A stretch of DNA of 64,000 nt from Aselliscus stoliczkanus. Taxonomy: Eukaryota > Chordata > Mammalia > Chiroptera > Hipposideridae. Under the pieces are notes generated by a model, which saw only the letters and a program-made list of their open reading frames with translations, did no database searches and had not been told where the DNA came from. How positions within the stretch are numbered: position 1 is the stretch's first letter; every line of letters begins with the position of its first letter. Positions 12,906 to 23,990 of the stretch are shown here, piece after piece. The translations under genes were made by a program, and so were the position numbers. The DNA lies in contig CM066738.1 in assembly GCA_033961575.1 (NCBI GenBank), positions 71,595,478 to 71,659,477 of the forward strand, given 5' to 3'.

Positions 12906-13021
12906 GGGCAGGCCGAGTGGTGCGGCGGTTAAGTGCTGGCTTGGGAAGCCTGCGCCCCCGGTTCAGGTCCCACTTATGAGGACCAGTGACACTGCCCTGA
13001 AAAAAAAAAAAAAAAAAACGA
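12906..13021 (+). mobile_element. Short tRNA-derived SINE (type A), sense, inside L1
   Basis: It reads from 'ggcaggccgagtggtgcgg' through 'cccccggttcaggtcccac' (B-box region) to 'accagtgacactgccctg' and a poly-A of about 20. The L1 target 'caaatggtacgatttc' is perfectly duplicated at 12890-12905 and 13022-13037. It is younger than the host L1. Confidence 0.95.
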
Positions 13022-13039
13022 CAAATGGTACGATTTCAT

Positions 13040-16000
13040 TCTTCTTTATAGCAGAGTAATACTCCATTGTATAAATGTACCACAGTTTCTTAATCCAGTC
13101 ATCTACCGATGGGCATTTTGTTGTTTCTAAATCTTGGCTATTGTAAATAGCGCGGCAATAAACATAGGGGTGCATATATTTTTTCGAATTATCGTCTTGG
13201 ATTCCTCTGGGTAGATACCCAAGAGTGGAATTGCTGGGTCATACGACAAGTTCCATTTCCAGTTTTTTGAGATACCTCCATACTGATTTCCATAATGGCT
13301 GTACCAATTTGCAGTCCCACCAACAGTACACCAGGGTTCCCTTTACTCCACACCTTTGCCAGCACTTGTTGTTTATTGATTTGTTGATGATAGCCATTCT
13401 GACTGGAGTGAGGTGGTGTCTCATTGTGGTTTTTATTTGCATTTCTCTGATGATAAGTGAGGTTGAACATTTTTTCATATGCCTGTTGGCCATCTGTCTG
13501 TCCTTTTTAGAGAAATGCCTCCTCATATCCTCTGTCCATTTTTTAATTGGGTTGTTCGTTTTTTTGGTGTTGAATTGCATGAGTGTTTTATAAATTTTGG
13601 ATATCAACCTATTATCAGATATATCGTTATCAAATATCTTCTCCCATTCAGTAGGCTGCCTTTTTGTTTTATTGATGATTTCCTTTGCTGTGAAAAAACT
13701 TTTAAGATTGATGTAATCCCATATGTTCATTTTTTCTTTTAGTTCCCTTGCCCGAGGGGATATATCAGTAAAAATATTACTCAGGGTAATGTCTGCAAAC
13801 TTACTCCCTATATTTTCTTCTAGGAGATTATAGTTTCAGATCTTACATTTAAGTCTTTAGTCCATTTTGAGTTTGTTCTTGTATATGGTGTAAGTAGGTG
13901 GTCTATTTTCATTTTTTTGCACGTGTCAGTCCAATTTTCCCAGCACCATTTATTAAATAGACTACCTTTACTCCAGTGTAAATTCTTGCTTCCATTGTCA
14001 TAGATTAAATGACCGTATATAGATGGGTTTATTCCTGGGCTCTCTATTTTATTCCATCGGTCTATGTGTCTGTTTTTATGCCAGTACCATACTGTTTTGA
14101 TTACTGTAGTCTTGTAGTATGTTTTGATGTCAGGTAGTGTGATGCCTCCCACTTTGTTCTTATTTTTCAACATTGCCATAGCTATTCGGGGTCTTTTGTG
14201 GCCCCGTATAAATTTTAGGATTCTATGTTCTATTTCTGAGAAAAATGTCCTTGGTAGTTTGATTGGAATTGCATTGAATCTATATATTGCTTTAGGTAGT
14301 ATTGACATTTTAACTATATTATTTCTTCCTATCCATGAGCTTGGTATGTATTTCCATTTATTTGTATCTTCTTTAATTTCTCTCTTCAGTGTCTCATAAT
14401 TTTCTGATACAGGTCTTTTACTTATTTAGCTAAATTGCTTCCTAGATATTTTATTGTTTTTGAAGCAATTGTAAAAGGGATTGATTTCCTGATTTCTTCT
14501 TCTGATAGTTTATTATTGGTGTATAGGAATGCCACTGATTTCTGAATATTAATTTTGTATCCTGCTACGTTATCAAATTCATGTATCAGTTCTAGCAGTT
14601 TTTTGGTGTAGTCTTTGGGATTCTCTATATATAGTATCATGTCATCTGCATATAATGACAATTTTACTTCCTCTTTTCCAATTTGGATGCCTTTTATTTC
14701 ATTTTCTTGTCTCCTTGCTGTGGCTAGAACTTCCAGAACTATGTTAAATAGAAGTGGTGAAAGCAGGCAGCCTTGTCTTGTTCCTGATCTTAAGGGGAAA
14801 GCTTTTAGCCTTTCCCCATTGAGTATGATGTTTGCTGTGGGCTTATCATATATGGTCTTTATTATGTTGAGATACAATCCCACTATTCCCACTTTGTTAA
14901 GTCTTTATCATAAATGGCTCCTGGATTTTGTCAAATGACTTTTCTGCATCTATTGATATGATCATATGATTTTTATTTTTCACTTTGTTAATGTGATGTA
15001 TTATGTTAATTGATTTGTGGATATTGAACCAGCTTTGCATACCAGGAATGAATCCCACTTGATCGTGGTGTATGATCTTTTTATTGAGATGCTAAATTCG
15101 GTTTGCTAGTTTTTTGTTGAGAATTTTTCCATCTATGTTCATTAGGGATATTGGCCTGTAGTTTTTCTTTTTTGTGCTATCTTTGTCTGACTTAGGAATC
15201 AGGGTGATAGTGGCTTCATAGAAAGAGTTTGGGAGCCTTCCCTCCTTCTGTATTTTTTGGAATAGTTTGAGGAGAACAGGTACTAATTCTTTTTTGAATG
15301 TTTTGTAAAATTCACCTGTGAGGCCATCTGGTCCAGGGCTTTTGTTTGTTGGAAGATTGTTGATTACTGATTCAATTTCTTTGGCAGTAATCAGCCTGTT
15401 CAGAGTTTCTGTTTCTTTTTGGTTCAGACTTGGTAGATTGAATGCTTCTAGAAATTTATCCATTTCTTCCAGATTGTCGAATTTGTTAGCATATAGTTGC
15501 TCATAGTATTTTCTTAAAATTTTCTGTATTTCTGTGGTATCTGTTGTTACTTCTCCTCGTTCATTTCTGATTTTACTAATTTGGGTCCCTTCTCTCTTTT
15601 TCTTGGTTAGTAGGTTTGTTGATTTTATCTTTTCAAAAAACCAACTCTTCGTTTCATTGATCTTTTGTATTGTGTTTTTGTTCTGTATTTCATTTATTTC
15701 TGCTCTGGTCTTTATTATTTCCTTCCTTATACTCCCTTTAGCTCTGTTTTGCTGTGTTTTTTTTTTTTTTTTTTTTTTAGTTCCCTTAGGTGTAAAGAGA
15801 TTCTGTTGATTTGAGATTTTTCTTCCTTCTTTATGTAGGCCTGCACTGCTATGAACTTCCCCCTTAGGACTGCTTTCCCTGCATCCCAGAGATTTTGGGT
15901 CGTGGTGTTTTCATTTTCGTGTGTCTCGAGATATCTTTTGATTTCCTCCTTGATCTCATTTTTGACCCACTCACTATTTAGTAGCATGTTATTTAGCCTC

Positions 16001-16745
16001 CATGTATTTGTAAGCTTTCCAGATTTCTTCTTATAATCGATTTCTAGTTTCATAGCATTGTGGTCAGGGAAGACACTTGATATGATTTCAATCTTCTTAA
16101 ATTTGTTAAGACTTGTTTTGTGGCCTAACATGTGGTCTATCTTGGAGAATGTTCCATGTGCACTTGAGAAGAATGATTATTCTGTAGCTTTGGGGTGAAA
16201 TGCTCTGAAAATGTCTGTTAAATCCAGCTGGTCTAAAGTGTCATTTAAGGCCACTATGTCCGTGTTGATTTTCTGTCTGGAGGATCTGTCCATTGGTGAC
16301 AACAGGGTGTTGAAGTGTCCTACTATGATGGTGTTACTGTTGATCTCTGCCTTTATGTCTGTGGAAATCTGTTTTATATGTTATGAGCTCCTATATTGGG
16401 TGCATAGATGTTTACTAGGGTTATGTCCTCTTGTTGAATTGATCCCTTTATTATTATGTAGTGCCATTCTTTGTCTTTTATTGTAGTCTTCATTTTAAAG
16501 TCTATTTTGTCCGAAATCAGTATTGCTACTCCAGCTTTTTTCTCATTTCCATTTGCATGAAATATCTTATTCCATCCCTTTACTTTCAGTCTGTGTGTGT
16601 CTTTTGATCTGAGATGAGTCTCTTGTAGACAATATATGCGTGGGTCCTATTTTCTTATTCACTCAGCCACTCTGTGTCTTTTGATTGGAGCATTTAGCCC
16701 TTTCACATTTAAAGTAATTACTGATAGGTGCATATTTATTGCCAT
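13040..16745 (-). pseudogene. L1 ORF2 remnant (endonuclease / reverse transcriptase)
   Basis: ORF2 runs leftward from an ATG at 16745. The endonuclease region is at about 16000-16745 and the reverse transcriptase at about 14400-15460 ([20 protein letters not shown] near 15350-15400; the catalytic LYADDMILY motif with YADD at 14641-14652). The C-terminal region continues to about 13040. A functional ORF2 copies RNA at nicked target DNA. Here it is in at least six separate frames with stops and a poly-lysine slippage near 15755-15778, so it is inactive. Confidence 0.9.
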
Positions 16746-16749
16746 TTTG

Positions 16750-17666
16750 TTATTTGTATTTCTGGTCTTCCTTGGTTAGCTTATTATCCCCTTTCTTCTG
16801 TTTAAAACACCCTTTTAACATTTCCTGATATGCTGGCTTCGTGGTAATGAATTCCTTTAGCTTATTCTTTTCTGAGGAGCTCTTTATCTCTCCTTCAATT
16901 TTAAGTGATAGCCTCACTGGGTAGAGTAATCTTGGTGGTAGGCCTTTATTTTGCATCACTTTGAATATTTCCTGCCACTCCCTTCTGGCCTGCAGAGTTT
17001 CTGTAGAAAAGTCAGCTGGTAGTCTATAGGAGTTCCTTTATATGTAACCTGCTGCCTTTCTCTTGCTGCTTTTAGGATTCTGTCTTTGTCTTTAACCTTT
17101 GCCATTTTAACTATGATGTGTCTTGGTGTGGGCCTGTTTGGGCCAGCTTGTTTGGAACTCTCTGCACTTCCTGGGCTTGTATGTTGATTTCCTTCACCAT
17201 GGTAGGGAAGCTGTCCATCATTATTTCTTCAAATACATTCTTGAGCCCTTGTGTCTTCTCTTCTCCTGGTATACCTATGATGCATGCGTTGTTGCGTTTC
17301 ATGTTGTCCCACCAGTCTTTTAAACTATTTTCATTGTTTTTTTATTCTTTTTTGTTGTTGTTCCAACTAGATGATTTCTGCTATTTTATCTTCTGAAGCA
17401 GTGATCCGATCCTCTGCTTCATCTAATCTACTGGTGATTCCTTCGAGTGTGTTCTTCATTTCAATTATTGTATTCTTTAGTTCTTGCTGGTTGTTTTTTA
17501 TGATTTCTCTATGCATTGTTATGTACTCACTAAGTTTGTTAAACATTCTTATCATCAGTGTTCTCAATCCTGTCTCTGAAAGGTTGGATCCCTCTGTTTC
17601 ATTTAGTTCCATTTCTAGAGGTTTCTTGTGATCTTTTACTTGGGACATATTTCTTTGTTTCTTCAT
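16750..17666 (-). pseudogene. L1 ORF1 remnant (RNA-binding chaperone)
   Basis: The probable start is ATG at 17666 (MKKQRNMSQVKDHKKPLEME), followed by a heptad-rich coiled-coil region (ELKNTIIEMKNTLEGITSRL) at about 17400-17560 and the C-terminal region (EFITTKPAYQEMLKGCF) near 16790-16860. ORF1 proteins trimerise through the coiled coil and coat L1 RNA. It is broken into at least three frames. Confidence 0.88.
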
Positions 17667-17711
17667 TCTGGCTGGCACTCTGTGATTGCTTCCATGTATC
17701 AAGTGGATCTC

Positions 17712-19565
17712 CTGTGCCACTCAGTCGTTGCTGGGTTGTCTTGTAGTATGTGTCCTTTATATTCGTATTTCATGGTCTCCTTTTTCTCCTGTCATGTGTG
17801 TTTCAGAGTTTTCACTGTTGAAGTTGTTCTTTAATTGCTTTTGGCATGTCAGAGGGTGGGAGTGGCCCTCAGACTGATTAGTAGGGAGAATTAGCTCTGT
17901 TCACAGCGTACGAGATGCAATATGGAGGTTGATCCCCCCCCCCCAGAGGAGGCTTAACCACTGTGGGCTCTTGTGCCTGTGAAAAATATCCTTTGAGAGT
18001 GCCAGTTATAGGTTCAACCAGATAGTACTCTGGTTTTGTCTAACACTGGCTTCTGGGTGTATTGGTCCTCGTGTCTCTTGGGCAGGACTCCCACTCAGAG
18101 CTATTTGAGACCTGCCTGTTACTGGTGTGTAGCTACCTGGTAGGTGCCTTGAGGCTGTACTCAGTTGGCTGCTGCCTCTGCTGGACCTGGGGTCATGTGG
18201 GGATGGTCTCTGTGTGAACCGAAGCTGGTTGCCTCCTATATTGTTCCTGAGACATTTTTGGAAAAGGCCCAGGTCTCCCTAGTCCTGTTGCCACCTGTCA
18301 GATGCCGGTAAGGCTCACCTATTGAAATAGGTTCTTTAGGGGTGTTTGTCTGGTTATTTGACCTGGTATTGAGGGTGCCTCTGTGATGTGGTGCCTGCTT
18401 GGCAGGATGGAGTTCAAGTGAGTTATGCGACATGATTGGTTGTTTTTAAGATGTTAATGAAGATTCAGGTCTCTCACCTGTTCCTGGTCTGTGACCCCCT
18501 TGTATAACATCCAAAGGGCACTACAGCCAGCCTCCACTTCTTGCTCACAGATTCACAAAAGCTGCTCCCGAGGGTCTGTGGTGCACGTTTGTGGTCACTG
18601 AACACCATGAATGTGATCTCAGGGCTCTGCAGACCACCTTCTCTTGTAAAAAATGTTTTCCACAGTTTGTTGGGGTGGGGCCAGTCACCCTGGCACCCCG
18701 ATTGCCACTGGCAATGCAGGTATAGGTGGAAAAGGTGGAGTTGCAGGTGCGTTAAGACTGTGATCAGTGGTTTCTACAAATTCAGTGTAGTCTCAGCTCC
18801 TGGACCAGTGCTAGGTCCACATCCACTTCATAAAATGAAAACAAAGCAATACAACCCAACAACACCAAAAAACAAATGCACTCCCACAGAAACACAGTAA
18901 GCAATGATGAGACAGGAGAAACAAAAGTATATAAAAGAGACACAAACACAAACACAAAAACAAGAGAACGAGGAAGAAAAACAGTGACCAAAGCAATATC
19001 CTGATAAACAAGTGTGAGAAACAACAACAAAAACAAAACAGATAAAAGAAAAGGACAAAGCACAAAAAGATGAAAGAGCAAGAAAAGAACAGAAAAAAAA
19101 CAATAATAATAATAAAGAAAAAAGGGCAGGGGAAGGAAAAAAGAGATTAAAAAGGAAAAAAAAGGCTTTCTGGCCGCTTTAATCTACAGACCACTTGTTC
19201 AGCAATGGAAAGTCTCTGGGCGACTCAGCAACAGCTACGTTTGGGGGGAAGGGCTCAATGCATCATGTGCCGGCCTCCCTCTCAGGCTTGCAGTGAGCTT
19301 CCCGCAATGAGCTGTTGTGTGCTCTGGAGCTGTGCTCACCACCAAAAATCCTCACAGGTTGCCTGCAGGATGTCTGCTATGCCAAAAAACCTTCTGTGGC
19401 CTGCGGAGGTGGGGGCCAGGCACCAGGGGCTTAGGGTGTCCCTGGCAACACAGCTTTAGGTGGGCGGGCAGGCCCGCAAGGCACCACCACAGGGTGTGGT
19501 CAGTGCCCCCTCTGAAACAGAACAGCATGCACTTCTGCATCGTCAACCAGCCCTCACAAACGCAC
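17712..19565 (-). other. L1 5' UTR segment with intron-like borders
   Basis: This 1854-bp part of the L1 5' region is absent from the related L1 copy at 38983-42149, whose sequence is continuous across the junction 41265|41266. On the minus strand the segment begins GTGCGT and ends GGCACAG, as a spliced intron would. It contains an A-rich simple stretch at 18830-19160. Read as an L1 intron this is inference; an insertion into this copy is the alternative. Confidence 0.55.
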
Positions 19566-20528
19566 TAGGAATGCCCCAGCCAGATCATGCAGGCACACAT
19601 CTCCCAGCCCAACACTCCCAGGAAAACTCCCAGTTTAATTCTGTCCCAATCAGCTGCTCGCAGATCAGGCCAAGCAGCCTGACAGCCAATTGCCAGCCTG
19701 GCAACTCTGCATGCTCAGTGTGGAGTGCGGCAACCGAGGCGGCTTGTGCACTCCCGTATCTCAGTGAGCAGCCTGTTGGAGCCCGAGCAAGACTGCCAGG
19801 TGTTTTGCTGGCTATGCTGCACAAGCAGGGCGGAGGGTGAGAATCCAAGGCAGCATGCCCCGCTCACACACACATGCACACCTGTGCCAATTCCACCAGA
19901 CCAGTGCTATCCAGGACCTGACACTCTGTGGGAGGGCCCAACCCTGAAAAAATGGTGCCCTCCTGTACAGTACTCATGTGCAAGCTCCACACCAGGGGAA
20001 CAGTGGTCCCAAAACCTCCAGTTCCCACACCAAAGGCGCTCAGTTCATTCCATCCCTCCAGGCTCCTGGGGCCCGCTCACACAGCTACTTCCTCCACCAG
20101 GTGAGTACTCACCAGTGAGCAAGTCCCTGTGCGCCAGCCCAACTGGTTCTCCAGCTGCCCTCAGCCTCACCGAGCTGAGCAAAGAGAGTCCTCACTAGTT
20201 TCTACTGCCAGCTATTGTGGAACTCCTCTTCCTGGCAAAGTAACTCTGGGCTGGTGAGCTCGGTGTGGGGCCGGAGGTTCTCTCCTCCAACCAGAGAAGG
20301 CTCTCCACTGCTGAGGTGTCTCTCACAGGGTTAGCCCTCTCTTGTCTCCACCCCTCCTACCAGACCCAACGTGGCCTCCTCTTTAAATTCTTCATTTAGT
20401 GGTTCTGTTCATCTAGTTTCCGGGGACCTACAGGGTTGGATGCTGTATAATTTGCTTGTAATTTTGGTGTGATCCTGGGAGGCAGTTGGCACAGTGTCTG
20501 TCTATTCCACCATCTTACCAGGAGTCCT

Positions 20529-20764
20529 ACAGAAGCCCCTTTTTAAACTCTGCTGTTTTACTCTTCTAGCCAGCCAGCCAGCCCCTCAGTCCTGGGCACT
20601 GCTCTCTTTTTTTGCTTCCTGTACCCATTTCTTCAAGACCATGTGCTGCTAGCCTCCTATTCTCCCCAAAGCTACATAAACCATCACCCAACCCAGGAGT
20701 CTATTCACATCCCTGTCCCCCAAACCCTGCTGGCTTTCAGCCTGGGCTCCCATCCTTGCTGCTC
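20529..20764. other. Intronic sequence, nothing recognised
   Basis: Pyrimidine-rich sequence between the L1 and MER5A, with a short 'agccagccagccagcc' run near 20569. Confidence 0.5.
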
Positions 20765-20922
20765 AAGATGTGGTCTTTGGATCGGCTGTACTGGCCTCCC
20801 CTGGTAGCTTGTTAGAGATGGAAAATCTGAGCCCCAATCTGAAATTATTGAATTGGAACCTGCATTTTAATCCTTCCCAGATGGACCCTGTGCACATTAA
20901 GATTCTAGAAGCTCTGCTTAGA
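20765..20922 (+). repeat. MER5A-type hAT (Charlie) remnant
   Basis: 'ggtctttggatcggctg', 'tagcttgttagagatgg', 'ggaacctgcattttaatcc' and 'tgcacattaagattctaga' occur in the order of MER5A, a non-autonomous hAT DNA transposon common in mammals. Confidence 0.8.
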
Positions 20923-20923
20923 C

Positions 20924-21219
20924 CAGTGCTACTCAAACCATTTGTGACAAATGACCATTTTAAAAAAATGTTTTTAATCTGTCATAGACCAGTACCTTTG
21001 TAAAATACAATAAAAATTCTTAGAAAACTGAAATGAAAAATAAAGCCTAAAGACATACAAAATACAAACCTCAGTTTAAAAAAAAAAAAGATTCCACAGA
21101 CACCAACTTTTCCTTTCAAGTTGTTATAAAGGTCTCTAAATGCTTCTTCTCAGTTTCTGTCCTTGTTTCATTGTGGATGAGTAGCAAACAGTCTATAGAC
21201 CAAACTATGTGTAGTGCTG
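20924..21219. mobile_element. Possible small hAT-like DNA element inside MER5A end
   Basis: The ends are imperfect inverted repeats ('cagtgctactcaaaccat' against the reverse complement of 'aaactatgtgtagtgctg'). The flanking octamers 'gcttagac' (20916-20923) and 'ctctagac' (21220-21227) are similar, fitting a decayed 8-bp duplication in the MER5A terminus. It has no transposase. Confidence 0.45.
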
Positions 21220-21227
21220 CTCTAGAC

Positions 21228-21910
21228 AGTGTACTATAACCTTTCTTCAAAGTTATTGATGCTCATTGTGTCCCATCCTGGAAAATTGGCCTCTTCTTCC
21301 TAGGATCTCAAGTCTCTTCTCTGGTTCAGCTTTGGTTATGCAGGTCAAGATATGTCTGTTAATTATCTAAGATTGTAGCCCCAAGTCCCTTTGTGACCCA
21401 AATAGTCTCCTGTCTTCTCTCCATCCACTCTCTGCCCTGCTCTTTGCCTGAGGCAGCTGACCTTTGTGGTAAGTACACACAGGTGCTCAGCTCAGAGGGC
21501 AGGAGGAGAGCGAGACTGGGGTATCTGTCTCCCATATATTCCAGTATCTCAGTTCTTCTACCAAGGGTCTTGGCTCCTGGCAGGCAGCTTGCTCCTACAG
21601 CTCCAGCTCTGTCTGGCTCCAGTATTTGCTCCCTCTCCTTGCCTTTCTGGCTCAGGGTGGGAAAGGCTCTCAGGTGATTTTAGCTGAGGAGCTTCTCCAT
21701 CATGAGAAGGCTCCACTCCTATCCACTCCTTTGTAAATACCTGCTTTGTTACACTCTCCTCAATTATTTCCTTCTAGTAGGTCATCTATTTCCCCCCAGG
21801 ATTATGAGTGACAGCCAGCACTCAGACTTGCAAAGGATGCTTTTTAGCTGGTTGAAATTTACCCAAATGCCCCAGTCATCTCTGAAAGAATGAAGTTATA
21901 AGGAGGTGAC
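21228..21910. other. Intronic sequence, nothing recognised
   Basis: Mixed composition. The open frames here show no domain or laminin similarity. Confidence 0.5.
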
Positions 21911-21924
21911 TAAATAGAAATTTT

Positions 21925-22262
21925 ATTTATTTATTTATTTAAATTTTAAAAAATTAATTTCAGGTGTACAAAACAATGTAATAGTTAGACGTTTACACTC
22001 CTCACAAAGTGATAATCTCCCTCCTCCATTCTACTACCCCTCTGACATCGTATATAGCTGTTACAATTCCACTGACTCTGTTCCCTATACTGTACTCCAC
22101 ATCCTGTGACTATCTATATATATTAAATTATAGTTGACATTCATTATTATTTACCTTCAGCTTCAGGTGTACATTGCAGTGGTCAGGCATCTACACCATC
22201 CATGAAGTGTTTTCCCTAATAAGACAAGTGTCCATCAAATACACTACAAAATCTTTACGACA
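21925..22262 (-). mobile_element. 5'-truncated L1 3' end, antisense
   Basis: It begins with a TTTA-rich tail and 'aatttcaggtgtacaaaac', then the usual L1 3' UTR in reverse up to 'ctacaaaatctttacgac'. The flank 'taaatagaaatttt' is duplicated at 21911-21924 and 22263-22276, showing a short, 338-bp insertion. Confidence 0.88.
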
Positions 22263-22290
22263 TAAATAGAAATTTTTAAAGAGTACATAT

Positions 22291-22293
<3 letters not shown>

Positions 22294-22372
<79 letters not shown>
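22294..22372. repeat. (GT)n(GA)n compound microsatellite
   Basis: About 17 GT units run directly into about 22 GA units. Confidence 0.97.
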
Positions 22373-22375
<3 letters not shown>

Positions 22376-22384
22376 TCCCAAATG

Positions 22385-22500
22385 GATTATGTCTATGAAG
22401 TAAGGAACAGCATTCTGTTTATTTCTATATCTCCAATACCTAGGAGAATGCCTGATACATACAAATAATTCAGTAAATGTATGTTTAATGTGTGAATAAG
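22385..22500 (+). repeat. L2-like 3' fragment
   Basis: 'tttatttctatatctccaa' followed by 'gagaatgcctgatacatac' and 'attcagtaaatgtatgttt' resembles the L2 3' terminus. Confidence 0.6.
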
Positions 22501-22512
22501 AATACAGTGTTC

Positions 22513-22982
22513 TGGGCTGGCTGAGTGGCTCAGTTGGTTAAGAATTGGCTTAGAGCACGAGCTTTGAGCAACAGGGCCGCTGTTTCAATTGCCACATGGG
22601 CCAGTGAACGCTGTGCCCGAGCTGTCACTGAGCTGCGATGGCTCAGCTGGTGTAACAACAAGATTGCCTGTTCGATGGTGAGCTATACCCACCTGCAACT
22701 AAGACCAAACTCAGCATCTTGAGCTGAGCTGCCGCCTGGATGGCTCAGTGGATATGGTGTGCACTCTTAACAACAAGGCTGCTGGTTCAACTCCCGCATG
22801 GGATGGGGGCTATGCCCACCTGCATCTAAGATTGAACACAGCACCTTGAGCTTAGAGGCTGGTGACTGGCGGCCTCCACAAGGATGATTGAAGAACGACA
22901 ACTTGGCCAGTCCTCTTCCCCAATTCCCTAACACTGTTCCCCTCCCCCATTCTCCAATAAAATCTTTAAAAAAAAAAAGACT
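22513..22982 (+). mobile_element. tRNA-derived SINE (type C), sense, dimeric head
   Basis: The head is 'ctgggctggctgagtggctc'. A second tRNA-like unit starts near 22737 ('ggatggctcagtggatatgg', B box 'ggttcaactcccgcatggg'). The tail is 'attctccaataaaatcttt' plus poly-A. The flank 'agtgttc' occurs at 22506-22512 and 22983-22989. A perfect AATAAA signal lies in the tail in the LAMA3 sense direction. Confidence 0.85.
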
Positions 22983-23069
22983 AGTGTTCCATACCTATAC
23001 CTGCCCAATTTACATATGTCCCTTATATACCAACAGCCATATGCAGTAGATATTAAACATTTATCTCTT

Positions 23070-23552
23070 GGGCTGGCCGAGTGGCTCGTTAGTTAAGAGT
23101 TGGGATGGGGAGCATGAGCTCTGAGTAGCAGGGCCCCAGTTCGGATCCCACATATGAGAGCCAGTGATGCTGTACCCTCTACAGCTAAGATGGTAAACAA
23201 CAGCTCGACCTGGAGCTGGGCTGCCTTGAGTCACTGGCGACGGCATACGCTGTAGTGGGGCTGCAGTGGGCTGCCGTGAGCTACCATCAGTGGCTGGCAG
23301 CTAGCGTGAGCAGCCAGAAAGCTGGCGTGAGCTGCCCTAAGCCGTCGTGAATGGCCGTCCAATGGCCGGCGATTGTCTGCCTCACCTAGGAAGAGCGCAA
23401 TGATCACAATACCAACATGGGCCAGTGAAGCGACATCCTCCACAACTAGACTGAAGAATAAAAGGGCAGCAAATTGTGTGTTCTCCTTCCCCGATTCCCC
23501 AGTGTTGTTTCCCTCCCCCAATTCTCCAATAAAATCTTTAAAAAAAACAAAC
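23070..23552 (+). mobile_element. Composite SINE (type B), sense
   Basis: It starts 'gggctggccgagtggctcg', passes 'ttcggatcccacatatgag' and the GC-rich repeats, and ends 'ttctccaataaaatcttta' plus poly-A. The flank 'aaacatttatc(t/a)ctt' is at 23055-23069 and 23553-23567 with one mismatch. It is one of only two sense copies of type B here, and it keeps an AATAAA. Confidence 0.9.
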
Positions 23553-23789
23553 AAACATTTATCACTTGAACTTGGAACATAATGAAAAAGTTAGACTTTT
23601 GGTCATTTATATTAGACATTTAGAAAAATGGGTGGTAGAAAGAAGGTATGAAGGTATGTTGCTCTTTTCTTTGTGGTAGATAAGGTCATAAGTCTTGGAA
23701 AATTCTTCAACATTTGCTTCACAAGATAAATAATTTAGAATTTAGAAACCTAAGTTTTATGCAACTATAACGTGAATTTAATACTAACA

Positions 23790-23990
23790 TACTTAATATT
23801 CTAGAAATTATTCTAAGCACCTGACAAGTATTAACTCGTTTAATCCTCACCAACTTTATGACGTAGGTTCCCATTTTCTAGAGGAGGAAACTGAAGCTCA
23901 GGTGTGATGGAGCTTCTCAGGGTTATGTAAGTGTTGACTCAGGGTCACAGGAGAGCATGGGGTAAATCAAGGATTTGCATGCAGGCACTT
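23790..23990 (-). repeat. MIR remnant, antisense
   Basis: 'ttaactcgtttaatcctcac', 'cccattttctagaggagga' and 'aaactgaagctcaggtg' follow the reverse complement of MIR. Confidence 0.75.

Larger units (their letters stand above)
12285..20528 (-). mobile_element. Nearly full-length L1, antisense
   Basis: The left end is the L1 3' terminus in reverse ('attagcttcaggtgtacaac'). The right end is the L1 5' terminus in reverse ('tctattccaccatcttacca'), matching the 5' end of the copy at 42130-42149. Between them, on the minus strand, lie a 5' region of about 2.9 kb, ORF1 remnants, ORF2 remnants and the 3' UTR. About 8.1 kb remains after removing a 116-bp SINE. Multiple frameshifts show that it is dead. 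No target-site duplication was convincing at the ends. Confidence 0.92.

Noticed and set aside
18782..19103. Hydrophobic Phe/Leu/Cys-rich antisense frames resembling membrane proteins
   Set aside because: They translate the A-rich part of the L1 5' region; low complexity explains the apparent hydrophobicity.
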